A stretch of 25,661 nt of DNA from GCA-003244245 sp036494005 (GCA_036494005.1 DASXOV010000094.1:1-25661), one strand, 5' to 3'; positions 8,601 through 17,185 are shown, counted from the first letter of the stretch. Translations and numbers: made by a program. Notes: generated by a model not told the origin, from the sequence alone.

Positions 8601-9196
8601 TGGAGGAGTTCGCCGCACTGGAGGAACGGTACAAGTTCCTGTCCACCCAGCTCGAGGATCTCAAGGCGACCCGCCGTGACCTGCTCACCGTCGTCGCCGA
8701 GGTGGACGAGAAGATCCTCGAGGTCTTCACCGAGGCCTACCACGATGTGGCGCGCGAATTCGAGACCGTGTTCACCACCCTGTTCCCCGGCGGAGAGGGC
8801 CGGTTGGTGCTCACCGAGCCGGACGACATGCTCACCACCGGCATCGAGGTCGAGGCCCGCCCGCCGGGCAAGAAGGTCAAGCGTCTCTCGCTGCTCTCGG
8901 GCGGGGAGAAGTCCCTGACCGCGGTGGCCATGCTGGTTGCGATCTTCCGGGCCCGACCCTCGCCCTTCTACGTGCTCGACGAGGTGGAGGCGGCGCTGGA
9001 CGACACCAACCTGGACCGCCTGATCGCACTGTTCGAGCTGCTCAGGGACCGCTCACAGCTGATCATCATCACGCATCAGAAGCCGACCATGGAGATCGCG
9101 GACGCGCTGTACGGGGTGAGCATGCGTGGTGACGGCATCACCACGGTCATCTCGCAACGCCTGCGCCGTGCCACCGACTCCGCAGGCGCCGCCTGA
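5603..9196 (+). CDS. smc: SMC, chromosome segregation/condensation ATPase
   Basis: Core subunit of the SMC–ScpAB condensin, which loads at parS sites and organises the nucleoid. It has 1197 residues from GTG 5603 (VHLKSLTLKGFKSF); AGGGAGG at 5584–5590 is the ribosome-binding site. The open frame extends upstream to 5552, but that extension is not family-like. The N-terminal ATPase half has Walker A GPNGSGKSN (~32–40). Long heptad-rich coiled coils with many Ala, Glu and Arg flank a hinge at roughly 500–650 (LPGLQGSVAALLTV… GGSGRSQS). The C-terminal half has the signature LSLLSGGEKSL (~1095) and Walker B PFYVLDEVEAALDD (~1120), then the switch histidine in IIITHQKPTME. ScpA and ScpB are not encoded in the window. 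Confidence 0.98.
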   Translation: MHLKSLTLKGFKSFASATTLRFEPGITCVVGPNGSGKSNVVDALSWVMGEQGAKALRGGKMEDVIFAGTVGRSPLGRAEVTLTIDNTDGALPIDYTEVSVTRRMFRDGASEYEINGSSCRLLDVQELLSDSGIGREMHVIVGQGRLDDILQSKPEERRAFIEEAAGVLKHRKRKEKALRKLDAMQANLTRLTDLTAELRRQLKPLGKQAEIARRAQAVQADLRDARLRLHADDLVNLREEQAREEADEAAARARRNEVERALETARTGQSGLEQQLDALVPRLSAAQDTWYRLSALTERLRGTVRLAAERARHLSAPAEEHRPGRDPDELEREADAAQLKEAELHEVVEQARVMLSGALERRAELEQAVTDAERAHLAAVRAVADRREGLARLTGQVEALRSKSGATAEEIERLSTAAAEAQERAENAQREFGELQDEIGALHAGEVGLDERHETALAVHRAAAERVAELTAEHREAEQQAASWRARVDALSLGLARKDGSATLLAADLPGLQGSVAALLTVQPGAEAAVAAALGSAADAVAVCDLDSAAGAVTLLREQDAGRAGLLVGGAPSTVDRSAWPRLPDGARWAVDQVSAPELLRAALHRLLERTAVVDDLSAARALVAAHPAVRAVTVDGDVLGADWAQGGSGRSQSVIEVQAAVDDSETRLAESRIRITRLVAELEGARAEAAARAEDVENTLAALHESDAQLSAVAEQLGRLGQTARSASAEADRLRRQREAVEERRAGATTSLAELEERLRLAHDEPMDSEPDTVERDEAATALSTARSAEVEARLALRTAEERARALQGRAEGLRRSAAAERAARVRAAAASAARERGATVAQEVVAAGELALRRIDSSRDRAAGEREAVVAERAGREQGLAEIRGRVRELTGELDKLTDAVHRDEVLRAQQRLRIEQLETRIADDFGIGLEDLVAEYGPSVPVPPPAAEIAEYEVARDRGEQVTAPQPVPFDRTTQTRRAQRAERDLALLGKVNPLALEEFAALEERYKFLSTQLEDLKATRRDLLTVVAEVDEKILEVFTEAYHDVAREFETVFTTLFPGGEGRLVLTEPDDMLTTGIEVEARPPGKKVKRLSLLSGGEKSLTAVAMLVAIFRARPSPFYVLDEVEAALDDTNLDRLIALFELLRDRSQLIIITHQKPTMEIADALYGVSMRGDGITTVISQRLRRATDSAGAA

Positions 9197-9285
9197 GCTG
9201 AGGGCGCACTGAATCCGGTGGCGGAGAATCGTGCGTGGCTCTCGGCCGCGGCTGACCAGCCCGGCCGACCGGCTCGGCCGGATGC

Positions 9286-9291
9286 CAGTAT
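9286..9291 (+). promoter_or_regulatory. Candidate -10 box for a leaderless ftsY transcript
   Basis: CAGTAT ends 6 nt before the GTG start of ftsY at 9298, and no Shine–Dalgarno-like sequence is present in the smc–ftsY gap. This fits leaderless initiation, which is common in actinobacteria. Confidence 0.4.
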
Positions 9292-9297
9292 GGTCCG

Positions 9298-10794
9298 GTG
9301 CCGAGCGCGACCCTGATCGTCGTCTCTGCCGCCGTCGTGGTGGCACTGCTGATCGCCTTGGCGGTGGGCCTGATCCTGGCCCGCCGCAGGCGGATCAGCA
9401 TCGCCGAGCGGCCCGAAGCGGCTCCGGAGACGCCACCGCCGCCCCGCCGTTACCAGGCGGGCAGTGCCATCAGCTTCTCCGCGGGCGGGGCCACTGCCCC
9501 CCCGGCGCCACCACGGGAGTCCGCCCCGGCGCCGCCTCCCGAAGCTCCGCGGGAGGCTTCCGCACCGGCAGCCGACGAGGAGCAGACTTCGCCGACGGAT
9601 GCCGCGCCGCCTGCTACCGCTGCACCGGATACCACTGCACCGGATACCACTGCACCACCCGGGGCGGCTCCGGCTGATCCTGCCCCTGCTGACGTGGCCC
9701 CTGCTGACGTGGCCCCTGCTGATCCGGCAGTTGCTGACCTGGCCCCGGCCGACGCCGATGCCACCGAGGCTCCGCCGTCCGAGGTGGCCCCGTCCGGTGT
9801 CCAGCCCGCCGGAACACCTCCGGCCGAGGCCGTTTCGATCGATGCGATCGAGCCGATCGAACCGTCTTCCGGACGGCTGGTGCGGCTGCGCGGCAGGCTG
9901 TCCCGGTCTCGTTCGGCGTTCGGGCAGGGTCTGCTCGGTCTGCTCGGTGCGGGCGATCTGGACGAGGATTCCTGGGTCGACGTGGAGGACACTCTGCTGC
10001 TCGCTGATCTGGGCACGGCCGCGACGACCGAGATCGTGGAGATGCTCCGCGCCGAGCTCGCCCGCCGTGCCGTGCGAACCCCCGAGCAGGCCCGCTCCGC
10101 ACTGCGGGCGGTGCTGGTCGAGGCGCTGCGACCGGATCTGGACCGCTCGGTGCGGGCGCTGCCGCATGCCGGGCCCGACGATACGAGTACGCCCGGCGTT
10201 GTACTCGTCGTCGGGGTGAACGGCACCGGAAAGACGACCACCACCGGGAAGCTGGCCCGGGTGCTGGTGGCCGACGGCCGGACGGTGCTGCTCGGCGCGG
10301 CCGACACATTCCGGGCGGCGGCGGCCGAGCAGTTGACCACCTGGGGCCAGCGGGCGGGCGCGGAGGTGGTGCGCGGCCCGCAGGGGGCCGATCCGGCCAG
10401 TGTGGCGTTCGAAGCGGTCAAGCGGGGCGGCGCCGACGGCGTGGACACGGTGCTCATCGACACCGCGGGCAGGCTGCACACCAAGTCCGGGCTGATGGAT
10501 GAGTTGGGCAAGGTCAAGCGGGTGGTGTCCAAGCAGACCGAGGTGGACGAGGTGCTGCTGGTCCTGGATGCCACCACCGGCCAGAACGGGCTGACCCAGG
10601 CCCGGGTCTTCGGTGAGGTCGTGGACGTCACCGGGATCGTGCTCACCAAACTGGACGGCACGGCCAAGGGCGGCATCGTCTTCCAGGTGCAGCGCGAGAT
10701 CGGGGTGCCGGTCAAGCTGGTGGGCCTGGGCGAGGGTGCGGATGACCTTGCACCATTCGAGCCGGGGGCCTTCGTCGACGCGCTGCTCGAGTGA
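9298..10794 (+). CDS. ftsY: FtsY, signal recognition particle receptor GTPase
   Basis: Membrane-associated SRP receptor that docks Ffh–ribosome complexes at the translocon. It has 498 residues. Residues ~4–28 form one hydrophobic helix (ATLIVVSAAVVVALLIALAV) ending in RRRR, a true membrane anchor typical of actinobacterial FtsY. Residues ~40–190 are a low-complexity Pro/Ala/Asp linker with period-5 repeats (see the repeat features). The NG domain follows: N-domain helices, P-loop GVNGTGKTT (from Gly306), DTFRAAAAEQL, DTAGR, and TKLDGTAKGG, ending with the closing GEGADDLAPF motif. GTG 9298 is the start because the anchor begins immediately. It lies 101 bp after smc; an smc–ftsY order is common in this group. 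Confidence 0.97.
   Translation: MPSATLIVVSAAVVVALLIALAVGLILARRRRISIAERPEAAPETPPPPRRYQAGSAISFSAGGATAPPAPPRESAPAPPPEAPREASAPAADEEQTSPTDAAPPATAAPDTTAPDTTAPPGAAPADPAPADVAPADVAPADPAVADLAPADADATEAPPSEVAPSGVQPAGTPPAEAVSIDAIEPIEPSSGRLVRLRGRLSRSRSAFGQGLLGLLGAGDLDEDSWVDVEDTLLLADLGTAATTEIVEMLRAELARRAVRTPEQARSALRAVLVEALRPDLDRSVRALPHAGPDDTSTPGVVLVVGVNGTGKTTTTGKLARVLVADGRTVLLGAADTFRAAAAEQLTTWGQRAGAEVVRGPQGADPASVAFEAVKRGGADGVDTVLIDTAGRLHTKSGLMDELGKVKRVVSKQTEVDEVLLVLDATTGQNGLTQARVFGEVVDVTGIVLTKLDGTAKGGIVFQVQREIGVPVKLVGLGEGADDLAPFEPGAFVDALLE
9622..9651 (+). repeat. Two perfect 15-bp tandem copies in the FtsY linker
   Basis: GCACCGGATACCACT occurs at 9622–9636 and again, with no change, at 9637–9651, followed by a 5-base start of a third copy. 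Each unit encodes five residues (APDTT type), so the reading frame is kept. Perfect identity points to recent replication slippage in a flexible linker. Confidence 0.9.
9676..9750 (+). repeat. Second 15-bp-period array in the FtsY linker
   Basis: Five consecutive 15-bp units encode DPAPA, DVAPA, DVAPA, DPAVA and DLAPA. The two central copies, GACGTGGCCCCTGCT at 9691–9705 and 9706–9720, are identical; the outer ones have diverged. The array keeps frame and makes an acidic, proline-rich spacer between the membrane anchor and the NG domain. Confidence 0.85.
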
Positions 10795-10876
10795 CACCGG
10801 TGGTGACGGCGCGCGAACGAGATTTGCCCGCGGATCTCCTCCGGGGTGGGCCGGAAATCTGGACGTAACAGAAGCA

Positions 10877-10892
10877 CCGTGACAGTTCACGG
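10877..10892. promoter_or_regulatory. Perfect 6-bp inverted repeat upstream of amtB
   Basis: CCGTGA (10877–10882) and TCACGG (10887–10892) are perfect reverse complements around CAGT. The site lies about 100 bp before the amtB start and slightly overlaps the GlnR-like site. It could be a regulator half-site pair. It is too short to be a convincing terminator for ftsY. Confidence 0.4.
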
Positions 10893-10923
10893 CACGGAAA
10901 CCCACGGCATCTATTGCCGAAAC
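10886..10923 (+). promoter_or_regulatory. Candidate GlnR operator upstream of amtB
   Basis: Actinobacterial GlnR boxes follow GTnAC-n6-GnAAC-n6-GTnAC-n6-GnAAC. Here TTCAC (10886) is followed after 6 nt by GAAAC (10897–10901). A second perfect GAAAC (10919–10923) lies exactly 22 bp further on, the expected helical period. The second a-element (CATCT, 10908–10912) is poor. AmtB–GlnB–GlnD is a known GlnR target set, which raises the prior. It is about 70 bp upstream of the amtB start, a plausible promoter position. Binding is inferred. Confidence 0.45.
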
Positions 10924-10991
10924 ACTGTGTGCGCACTCTGTCTCCACGCACCACCCGATCGTGGTGCGTTGGATACAGGAGGAGTGAATCC

Positions 10992-12497
<1,506 letters not shown>

Positions 12498-12502
12498 GCA
12501 CC

Positions 12503-12841
12503 ATGAAGCTGGTGACCGGGATCGTCAAGCCGTTCACGCTCGAGGATGTCAAGGGTGCCCTGGAGCAGATCGGGGTGCTCGGCATGACGGTCAGCGAGGT
12601 GCAGGGCTACGGCCGGCAGAAGGGCCACACCGAGGTTTACCGCGGTGCGGAGTACTCGGTGGATTTCGTCCCCAAGATCCGGATTGAGGTCGTGGTGGAC
12701 GACACACAGGTGGACAAGACGGTCGAGGCACTCGTGGAGTCGGCCAGAACCGGCAAGATCGGGGACGGCAAGGTGTGGGTCACCCCGGTGGAAACGGTGG
12801 TCCGGGTGCGTACAGGTGAGCGGGGGCTGGACGCGCTGTAG
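12503..12841 (+). CDS. glnB: PII nitrogen regulatory protein (GlnB/GlnK)
   Basis: Trimeric signal protein that senses 2-oxoglutarate and ATP/ADP and gates AmtB through its T-loop. ATG 12503 gives the canonical 112 residues (MKLVTGIVKPF). AGGAAGG at 12487–12493 sits 9 nt upstream; the earlier ATG at 12494 overlaps that site and is rejected. The T-loop QGYGRQKGHTEVYRGAEYSVDF contains Tyr51, the nucleotidylation site. The B- and C-loop signatures follow (TGKIGDGKVWV, RVRTGERGLDAL). In actinobacteria Tyr51 is adenylylated rather than uridylylated by GlnD. Its position between amtB and glnD argues for a GlnK-like role in gating AmtB. Confidence 0.97.
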   Translation: MKLVTGIVKPFTLEDVKGALEQIGVLGMTVSEVQGYGRQKGHTEVYRGAEYSVDFVPKIRIEVVVDDTQVDKTVEALVESARTGKIGDGKVWVTPVETVVRVRTGERGLDAL

Positions 12842-12859
12842 ACGCGGGGAGGTGCTGTT

Positions 12860-12899
12860 GCCCGCGGGGCGTGGGCGGTCGTGTCGACGCCCCGCGGGC
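12860..12899 (+). terminator. Strong G+C-rich hairpin after glnB
   Basis: GCCCGCGGGGCGT (12860–12872) pairs perfectly with ACGCCCCGCGGGC (12887–12899), a 13-bp stem with a 14-nt loop beginning 19 bp after the glnB stop. There is no T tract, as is frequent for actinobacterial terminators. It could instead attenuate transcription or stabilise the amtB–glnB mRNA ahead of glnD. The in-frame GTG at 12881 lies within its loop and right arm, which argues against that start for glnD. Confidence 0.65.
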
Positions 12900-12988
12900 C
12901 AGCGCTGAGCCGATCTGCGCCGTCGTTCGACATGGAAATGGACTGGGGAGCGCGGCTCGGACGCGCGCGGTCGGGGAGAAGAGTCGAG

Positions 12989-15460
12989 ATGGCACGCGTA
13001 CCCGGTGGCACGGGATCCGGGGCAGCGCCGCACCACGGGGAGGGCGCGGACACCGCTGCGGCCGACCTGGTCAAGGCCCGCGCGGCCTTGCTCACGGTGC
13101 ATCCCAAACAGCGCAGGCTGCCTGCCGAGGCGCTCAGGGCGGCGTTGGGTGATCTGCACGAGTTCTGGCTGGCCTCCCGTGCCGCGTCGCTGGGTATCGG
13201 GCACGGCACCGCGCTGGTGGCCGTAGGGGCGCTGGGCCGCCGGGAACTGGCGCCGTATTCCGATCTGGACCTGCTGTTGCTGCATGACGGCAGGCGCGAC
13301 ATCAAGGAGCTCGCCGACTCGCTGTGGTATCCGCTGTGGAACGCCGGTGTCGGCTTGGATCACAGCGTGCGCACCGTCGGACAGGCCCTGCAGGTGGCGG
13401 CCACCGATCTGCGAGCTGCGCTGGGGCTGCTGGAGGCCCGGCTGATCGCGGGGGACGCGGCACTGTTCAACGCCATGGACACCGCGGTGCGGCAGGCCTG
13501 GCGCACCGGCATCCGGAGCCGGTTCGAGGAGCTGGCCGACTCGGCGCAGGACCGGTGGCGGCGCCGAGGTGACGTCGCGCACCGGGTGGAACCCGACCTC
13601 AAGAACGGTCACGGTGGGCTGCGCGACGTGCAGTTACTCGAAGCGCTCTCCGCTGGGCAACTGCTCGACAGGGTGGGGCCTGACGTGCGTGCCGCACGTG
13701 ACCTGTTGCTGGACGTGCGAACCGAGCTGCATCGACTGGCCGGCCGGGCCCGCGACGTCCTGCGGGCCCAGGACGCGGACGAGGTCGCGGCCGCTCTCGA
13801 ACTCGGCGATCGGTTCGATCTGGCCCGGCAGCTGTCCGGGTCGGCGCGCACCATCGTCTACGCGGTCGATGTCGGGTTGCGCACGGCGCGAGCCTCGCTG
13901 CCCCCTCGGGGCCGGGCCCGGCTGACCGGGTTGCGCAACCTGGGCCGGGGCCCGCTGCGTCGCCCGCTGGACGAAGGGGTGGTCGAGCATGGCGGCCAGG
14001 TCGCCCTCGCCCGGGACGCCCGCCCCGGTCGTGATCCGGCGCTGGCCCTGCGGGTCGCCGCCACCGCCGCGCGCACCGGCATGCCGGTTGCGTCAGGGAC
14101 GCTGGCGGTGCTGGCCGACACGGCACCGGAGCTGCGCAGGCCGTGGCCGCGTTCGGCACTGGACGAGTTGCTCTCCCTGCTGGGCGCGGGTCGTTCCGCG
14201 GTCGACGTGATCGAGGCGATGGACCGCACCGGATTGTGGGGACGGTTGTTCCCGGAATGGGGTGCGGTGCGGGACCTGCCACCACGGGACCGGGCACATG
14301 TCTGGACAGTGGACCGGCACCTGGTGGAAGCCGCGGCCCAGGCTGCCCGGCTGACCACGACGGTGGGCAGGCCGGACCTGTTGTTGCTCGGCGCGCTTCT
14401 GCACGACCTGGGCAAGGGGCGAGGCGGGGATCACTCCGTGGTCGGTGCTGCGCTCGCCGAGCAGATCGGGCAGCGGCTCGGGTTGTGGCCCTCGGATGTG
14501 GACATCCTCTGCGCCGTGGTGCGTCATCACCTGCTGCTGCCGCACACCGCGACCCGCAGGGACCTCCAGGATCCCGCGACCGTGCAGCGGGTCGTCGACA
14601 CGCTGGGCGGTGACCAGACCGTGCTGGAACTGCTGGTCGCGCTGGCTGAGGCGGACAGTCTGGCCACCGGGCCCGGGGTGTGGAGCGAATGGCGGGCCGC
14701 GTTGATCGCCGACCTCGCCGAGCGCTGCCGGTCGGTGATGACCGGGCAGTCTGTGCCGCAGCCGCAGCCGCTCACCGAGGAGGACAGCACGCTGGCCGAG
14801 CGGGTGGCCGCGATCGGCTCGGTGCACGTGGCGGCCGACACGACTGCCGGACCGGGCGCGACCACCACGATCACCGTCGTGACTCCGGGCCGGCCCAGCG
14901 TGCTCGCGCTGGCCTCCGGCGTGCTTGCGCTGCACTCCCTGCAGGTTCATTCGGCCGCCATCCGGGTGGTCGAGCTGCCCGGCGGATGCCCGGTGGCGGT
15001 GGACACCTTCACCGTGTCGCCGCGTTTCGGCCGGCCGCCCGACGTGGCGCTGCTGCGCCAGGACCTGATCCGGGCGCTCGACGGCACCCTGCGGCTGGCG
15101 GATCGTCTGGCCGCCAAGGAACGTGACTACGGTGAGGTTCGCGAGCCGGGTACGGGCTCGTCCGACAGTGCGGCGCCCGGCAGCGAGACGCCGGACAGCG
15201 AGGCCAAGGTGCTCTGGTTCGACGACGAGGCCACCGGGGCGGTAGTCCTCGAACTGCGCACCACGGACCGGATCGGTCTGCTGTATCGGGTCGCCGCGGC
15301 GCTGGAGGGCAGTGCGGTGACCGTGCGATGGGCCCGGGTGGTGACCTGGGGCAGTTCGGTGGTGGACTCGTTCTGCCTGATCGGGCCCGGCGCGGACGGT
15401 GCAGTGGGATCGGTCGCCCGCAAGAAGGTCGAGTGCGCGGTGCTCAGTGCGGCCCGGTAG
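12989..15460 (+). CDS. glnD: GlnD, PII nucleotidyltransferase/deadenylylating enzyme
   Basis: Bifunctional enzyme that modifies and demodifies PII at Tyr51 according to nitrogen state; in actinobacteria it is expected to transfer AMP. It has 823 residues from ATG 12989 (GGGGAG at 12973–12978). Upstream GTG 12881 lies in the hairpin and adds non-conserved residues. Domains: nucleotidyltransferase with GALGRRELAPYSDLDLLLL (metal-binding Asp92 and Asp94); the GlnD-specific helical segment KNGHGGLRDVQLLEAL; HD hydrolase LLHDLGKGRGGDHS (His472-Asp473) and VRHHLLLPHTATRRD; and two C-terminal ACT domains (~610–700 and ~740–815), separated by an acidic Ser/Asp-rich linker (GSSDSAAPGSETPDSEA). The last codons and stop lie in an 18-bp tandem duplication. 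Confidence 0.95.
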   Translation: MARVPGGTGSGAAPHHGEGADTAAADLVKARAALLTVHPKQRRLPAEALRAALGDLHEFWLASRAASLGIGHGTALVAVGALGRRELAPYSDLDLLLLHDGRRDIKELADSLWYPLWNAGVGLDHSVRTVGQALQVAATDLRAALGLLEARLIAGDAALFNAMDTAVRQAWRTGIRSRFEELADSAQDRWRRRGDVAHRVEPDLKNGHGGLRDVQLLEALSAGQLLDRVGPDVRAARDLLLDVRTELHRLAGRARDVLRAQDADEVAAALELGDRFDLARQLSGSARTIVYAVDVGLRTARASLPPRGRARLTGLRNLGRGPLRRPLDEGVVEHGGQVALARDARPGRDPALALRVAATAARTGMPVASGTLAVLADTAPELRRPWPRSALDELLSLLGAGRSAVDVIEAMDRTGLWGRLFPEWGAVRDLPPRDRAHVWTVDRHLVEAAAQAARLTTTVGRPDLLLLGALLHDLGKGRGGDHSVVGAALAEQIGQRLGLWPSDVDILCAVVRHHLLLPHTATRRDLQDPATVQRVVDTLGGDQTVLELLVALAEADSLATGPGVWSEWRAALIADLAERCRSVMTGQSVPQPQPLTEEDSTLAERVAAIGSVHVAADTTAGPGATTTITVVTPGRPSVLALASGVLALHSLQVHSAAIRVVELPGGCPVAVDTFTVSPRFGRPPDVALLRQDLIRALDGTLRLADRLAAKERDYGEVREPGTGSSDSAAPGSETPDSEAKVLWFDDEATGAVVLELRTTDRIGLLYRVAAALEGSAVTVRWARVVTWGSSVVDSFCLIGPGADGAVGSVARKKVECAVLSAAR

Positions 15461-15478
15461 CTCAGTGCGGCCCGGTAG
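15443..15478. repeat. 18-bp perfect tandem duplication carrying both convergent stops
   Basis: CTCAGTGCGGCCCGGTAG occurs at 15443–15460 and again at 15461–15478. Copy 1 encodes the glnD end LSAAR-stop on plus. Copy 2, read on minus, encodes the EI24 end PTGPH-stop. The two genes end one base apart. A single ancestral copy would have served both, with overlapping convergent ends. Confidence 0.95.
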
Positions 15479-16244
15479 GCGGGGAACCCGGGCGGTCCAG
15501 CAGTTCCCGGGCCAGCAGCGTTGCGGCGACCACCGCCACCGGCATCGCGATGACGGCGGTGAAGGGGACCGCGCAGAGCAGGTAGGCAGGCATCGCGGTG
15601 CCCAGGGTCAGCAATCGTCTGCCGCGCAGCGCGCGGCGCAGCTCACCCAGCCCCAGACCGCGACGCCGGAACGGCACTCCGGCCAGCTCCAGTGCCAGCA
15701 GCCAGGAGCCGACGCTCACCCCGAGCACCGGGACCACGGTCTGCCCGACCACCGGAAGCAACCCGGCGGCCAGCAGCGGCACACTGCAGGCCAGCGAGGC
15801 CATGACGACCAGAACGGAGTCCCGGATGCCGGACGTCGCGGGTCGGGAGGGTTCTTCATGATCGGCGGGATGCGGCGAGGCACTGAACCGATCTTCCACG
15901 GGCCGAGCTTCCACCGTTCGCGAGAGCCGCTCGTAGAACGGATCCCCGACGAGCAGCGTCACCGCCGTGTAACTGACGATCGCGAACATGCCTGCTGCGA
16001 CCAGCACGGCGATCCCGGCCAGTGCCCGCACCGCTTGTCGGGCCGCGCCGTCCCAGCCGGCTGCGAACCAGGTCAGCAAGCCGGTCAGCTCGTCCAGATG
16101 GATCACGAGGACGACGAATCCCGCCCCGAACAACACCAGGGTGATCAGCGCCGGGAGGACCCCGATGACGAGCAGCCGAGGCGAGCGGATGAGCAGAAAC
16201 GCGGCGCGGCCGAACAGCCGCAGTCCGGTCACGAAGTCACCCAC
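15462..16244 (-). CDS. EI24/CysZ-like integral membrane protein
   Basis: A 260-residue membrane protein of the EI24 (etoposide-induced 2.4)/CysZ superfamily. It starts VGDFVTGLRLFGRAAFLLIRSP, has a first hydrophobic pair (LLVIGVLPALITLVLFGAGF) and a second helix pair ending in the conserved VGDPFYERLSRTVE. After a hydrophilic loop, two further helical hairpins follow (LAAGLLPVVGQTVVPVLG; YLLCAVPFTAVIAMPVAVVA). The GTG start at 16242–16244 is preceded by GGGAGGG. CysZ of enterobacteria transports sulfate, but most actinobacterial EI24 proteins are uncharacterised, so no substrate is assigned. It converges on glnD with one base between stops, and is divergent from the coiled-coil gene downstream. 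Confidence 0.85.
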   Translation of the reverse strand: MGDFVTGLRLFGRAAFLLIRSPRLLVIGVLPALITLVLFGAGFVVLVIHLDELTGLLTWFAAGWDGAARQAVRALAGIAVLVAAGMFAIVSYTAVTLLVGDPFYERLSRTVEARPVEDRFSASPHPADHEEPSRPATSGIRDSVLVVMASLACSVPLLAAGLLPVVGQTVVPVLGVSVGSWLLALELAGVPFRRRGLGLGELRRALRGRRLLTLGTAMPAYLLCAVPFTAVIAMPVAVVAATLLARELLDRPGSPPTGPH

Positions 16245-16288
16245 CGCACCCTCCCGGGCCTCCTATCCACCATCGTCGCAGGCCGGGC

Positions 16289-17185
16289 GTGGGTGACACC
16301 ACAACGTCCGCCGGGTACTACAGCCAGCTACCATCGGGTTGTCTGCGCGAACCGCAAGATGAGGTGATCAACCTGCACGCGCCGTTCGAGCCCGCGCCGT
16401 TCGAGATCGTGTTGCGCGGGTTCAACCGTCAGCAAGTCCTGGACCGAATCGGGTCACTGCAAGCCCGTGTCGCCGCACTCGAGTCGCATGCCGGGAGAGC
16501 TGCGGCCGAGCGGGATGCCGCGCTGCGACAGAACGCCGACCTCGCCAAGGTGCTCGAGCACCTGCGTCGCGAGGCGCACGAGGCGACCAGCCGGGTGGAG
16601 CGGCTGCAGCGATCATCGCTGGGCGGTGCCGGGGTACGGATCCAGCACATGCTGCAGGTGGCCGAGGACGAGCTCGCCGCACTGCAGATCAGCACCGAGC
16701 AGGAGACCACGGCACTGCGCGAGAGCACCCGCGCCCAAGCTGACCAGCTCCTGCGGGAGACCACCCAGCGCTGTGAACTCCTGGAAAGGGAGTCGGCCCA
16801 GCGCCGCAGCACCGCGGAAGCCGAGTCGGCGGCGCGGTGCAGGCAGGCGGAGCAGGAATCCGAACGTCGCCGCCGATCCGCTGAGCAGAAGTCCGAAGCG
16901 GACATCGCTCGCCGGGAAGGGGAGTGGAGCGCCCGAATCAGGGAGACCCATACCCGTGGGCTGGCCGGCCTGCACCTGTTGCTGCGGGTCAGCGGAGAGC
17001 GCCTCACCCGGCGGGTGGCCGAGGCCGAAGGGGAGGTCAGACGGTTCGCCGAACTGCGCACCGACGTCACAGCTCGGCTGTCCTCGGCACACCGGGCACT
17101 GGCGGAGGCGATCGGCCAAGCCTGTCAGAACACCGCGAGCGAGCAGGCTGAGCTCTCCGCGAGCCACTCGGCTCGGTCCGAGTAG
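16289..17185 (+). CDS. DivIVA-like coiled-coil protein
   Basis: A 298-residue soluble protein. After a short leader, INLHAPFEPAPFEIVLRGFN followed by RQQVLDRIGSLQ resembles the membrane-curvature-binding N-terminus of DivIVA/Wag31-type proteins. Nearly all the rest (~60–290) is a predicted long coiled coil rich in Glu, Arg, Ala and Gln, with LLRETTQRCELLERESAQRR-like heptads. It is therefore likely a cytoskeletal or scaffold protein of polar growth or division, distinct from the main DivIVA, which normally sits by ftsZ/sepF. The start is uncertain. GTG 16289 gives the longest product but has no ribosome-binding site and leaves only 44 bp to the divergent gene. GTG 16364 (VINLHAPFEP) would fit the conserved region and a TACCAT -10 at 16329–16334. 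Confidence 0.75.
   Translation: MGDTTTSAGYYSQLPSGCLREPQDEVINLHAPFEPAPFEIVLRGFNRQQVLDRIGSLQARVAALESHAGRAAAERDAALRQNADLAKVLEHLRREAHEATSRVERLQRSSLGGAGVRIQHMLQVAEDELAALQISTEQETTALRESTRAQADQLLRETTQRCELLERESAQRRSTAEAESAARCRQAEQESERRRRSAEQKSEADIARREGEWSARIRETHTRGLAGLHLLLRVSGERLTRRVAEAEGEVRRFAELRTDVTARLSSAHRALAEAIGQACQNTASEQAELSASHSARSE

Noticed and set aside
10865..10883. GTAAC (10865) and GTGAC (10879) as GlnR a-elements
   Set aside because: Their spacing to each other and to the GAAAC elements is not 11 or 22 bp. The set at 10886–10923 fits better.
12881..12988. GTG at 12881 as the glnD start
   Set aside because: It lies in the hairpin after glnB, has no ribosome-binding site and adds 36 non-conserved residues. 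ATG 12989 has GGGGAG upstream.
15399..16367. Plus-strand frame of 322 codons opposite the EI24 gene
   Set aside because: Gln/His/Arg-rich shadow with no hydrophobic or motif pattern. The minus-strand frame encodes clear membrane helices and the VGDPFYERL motif.
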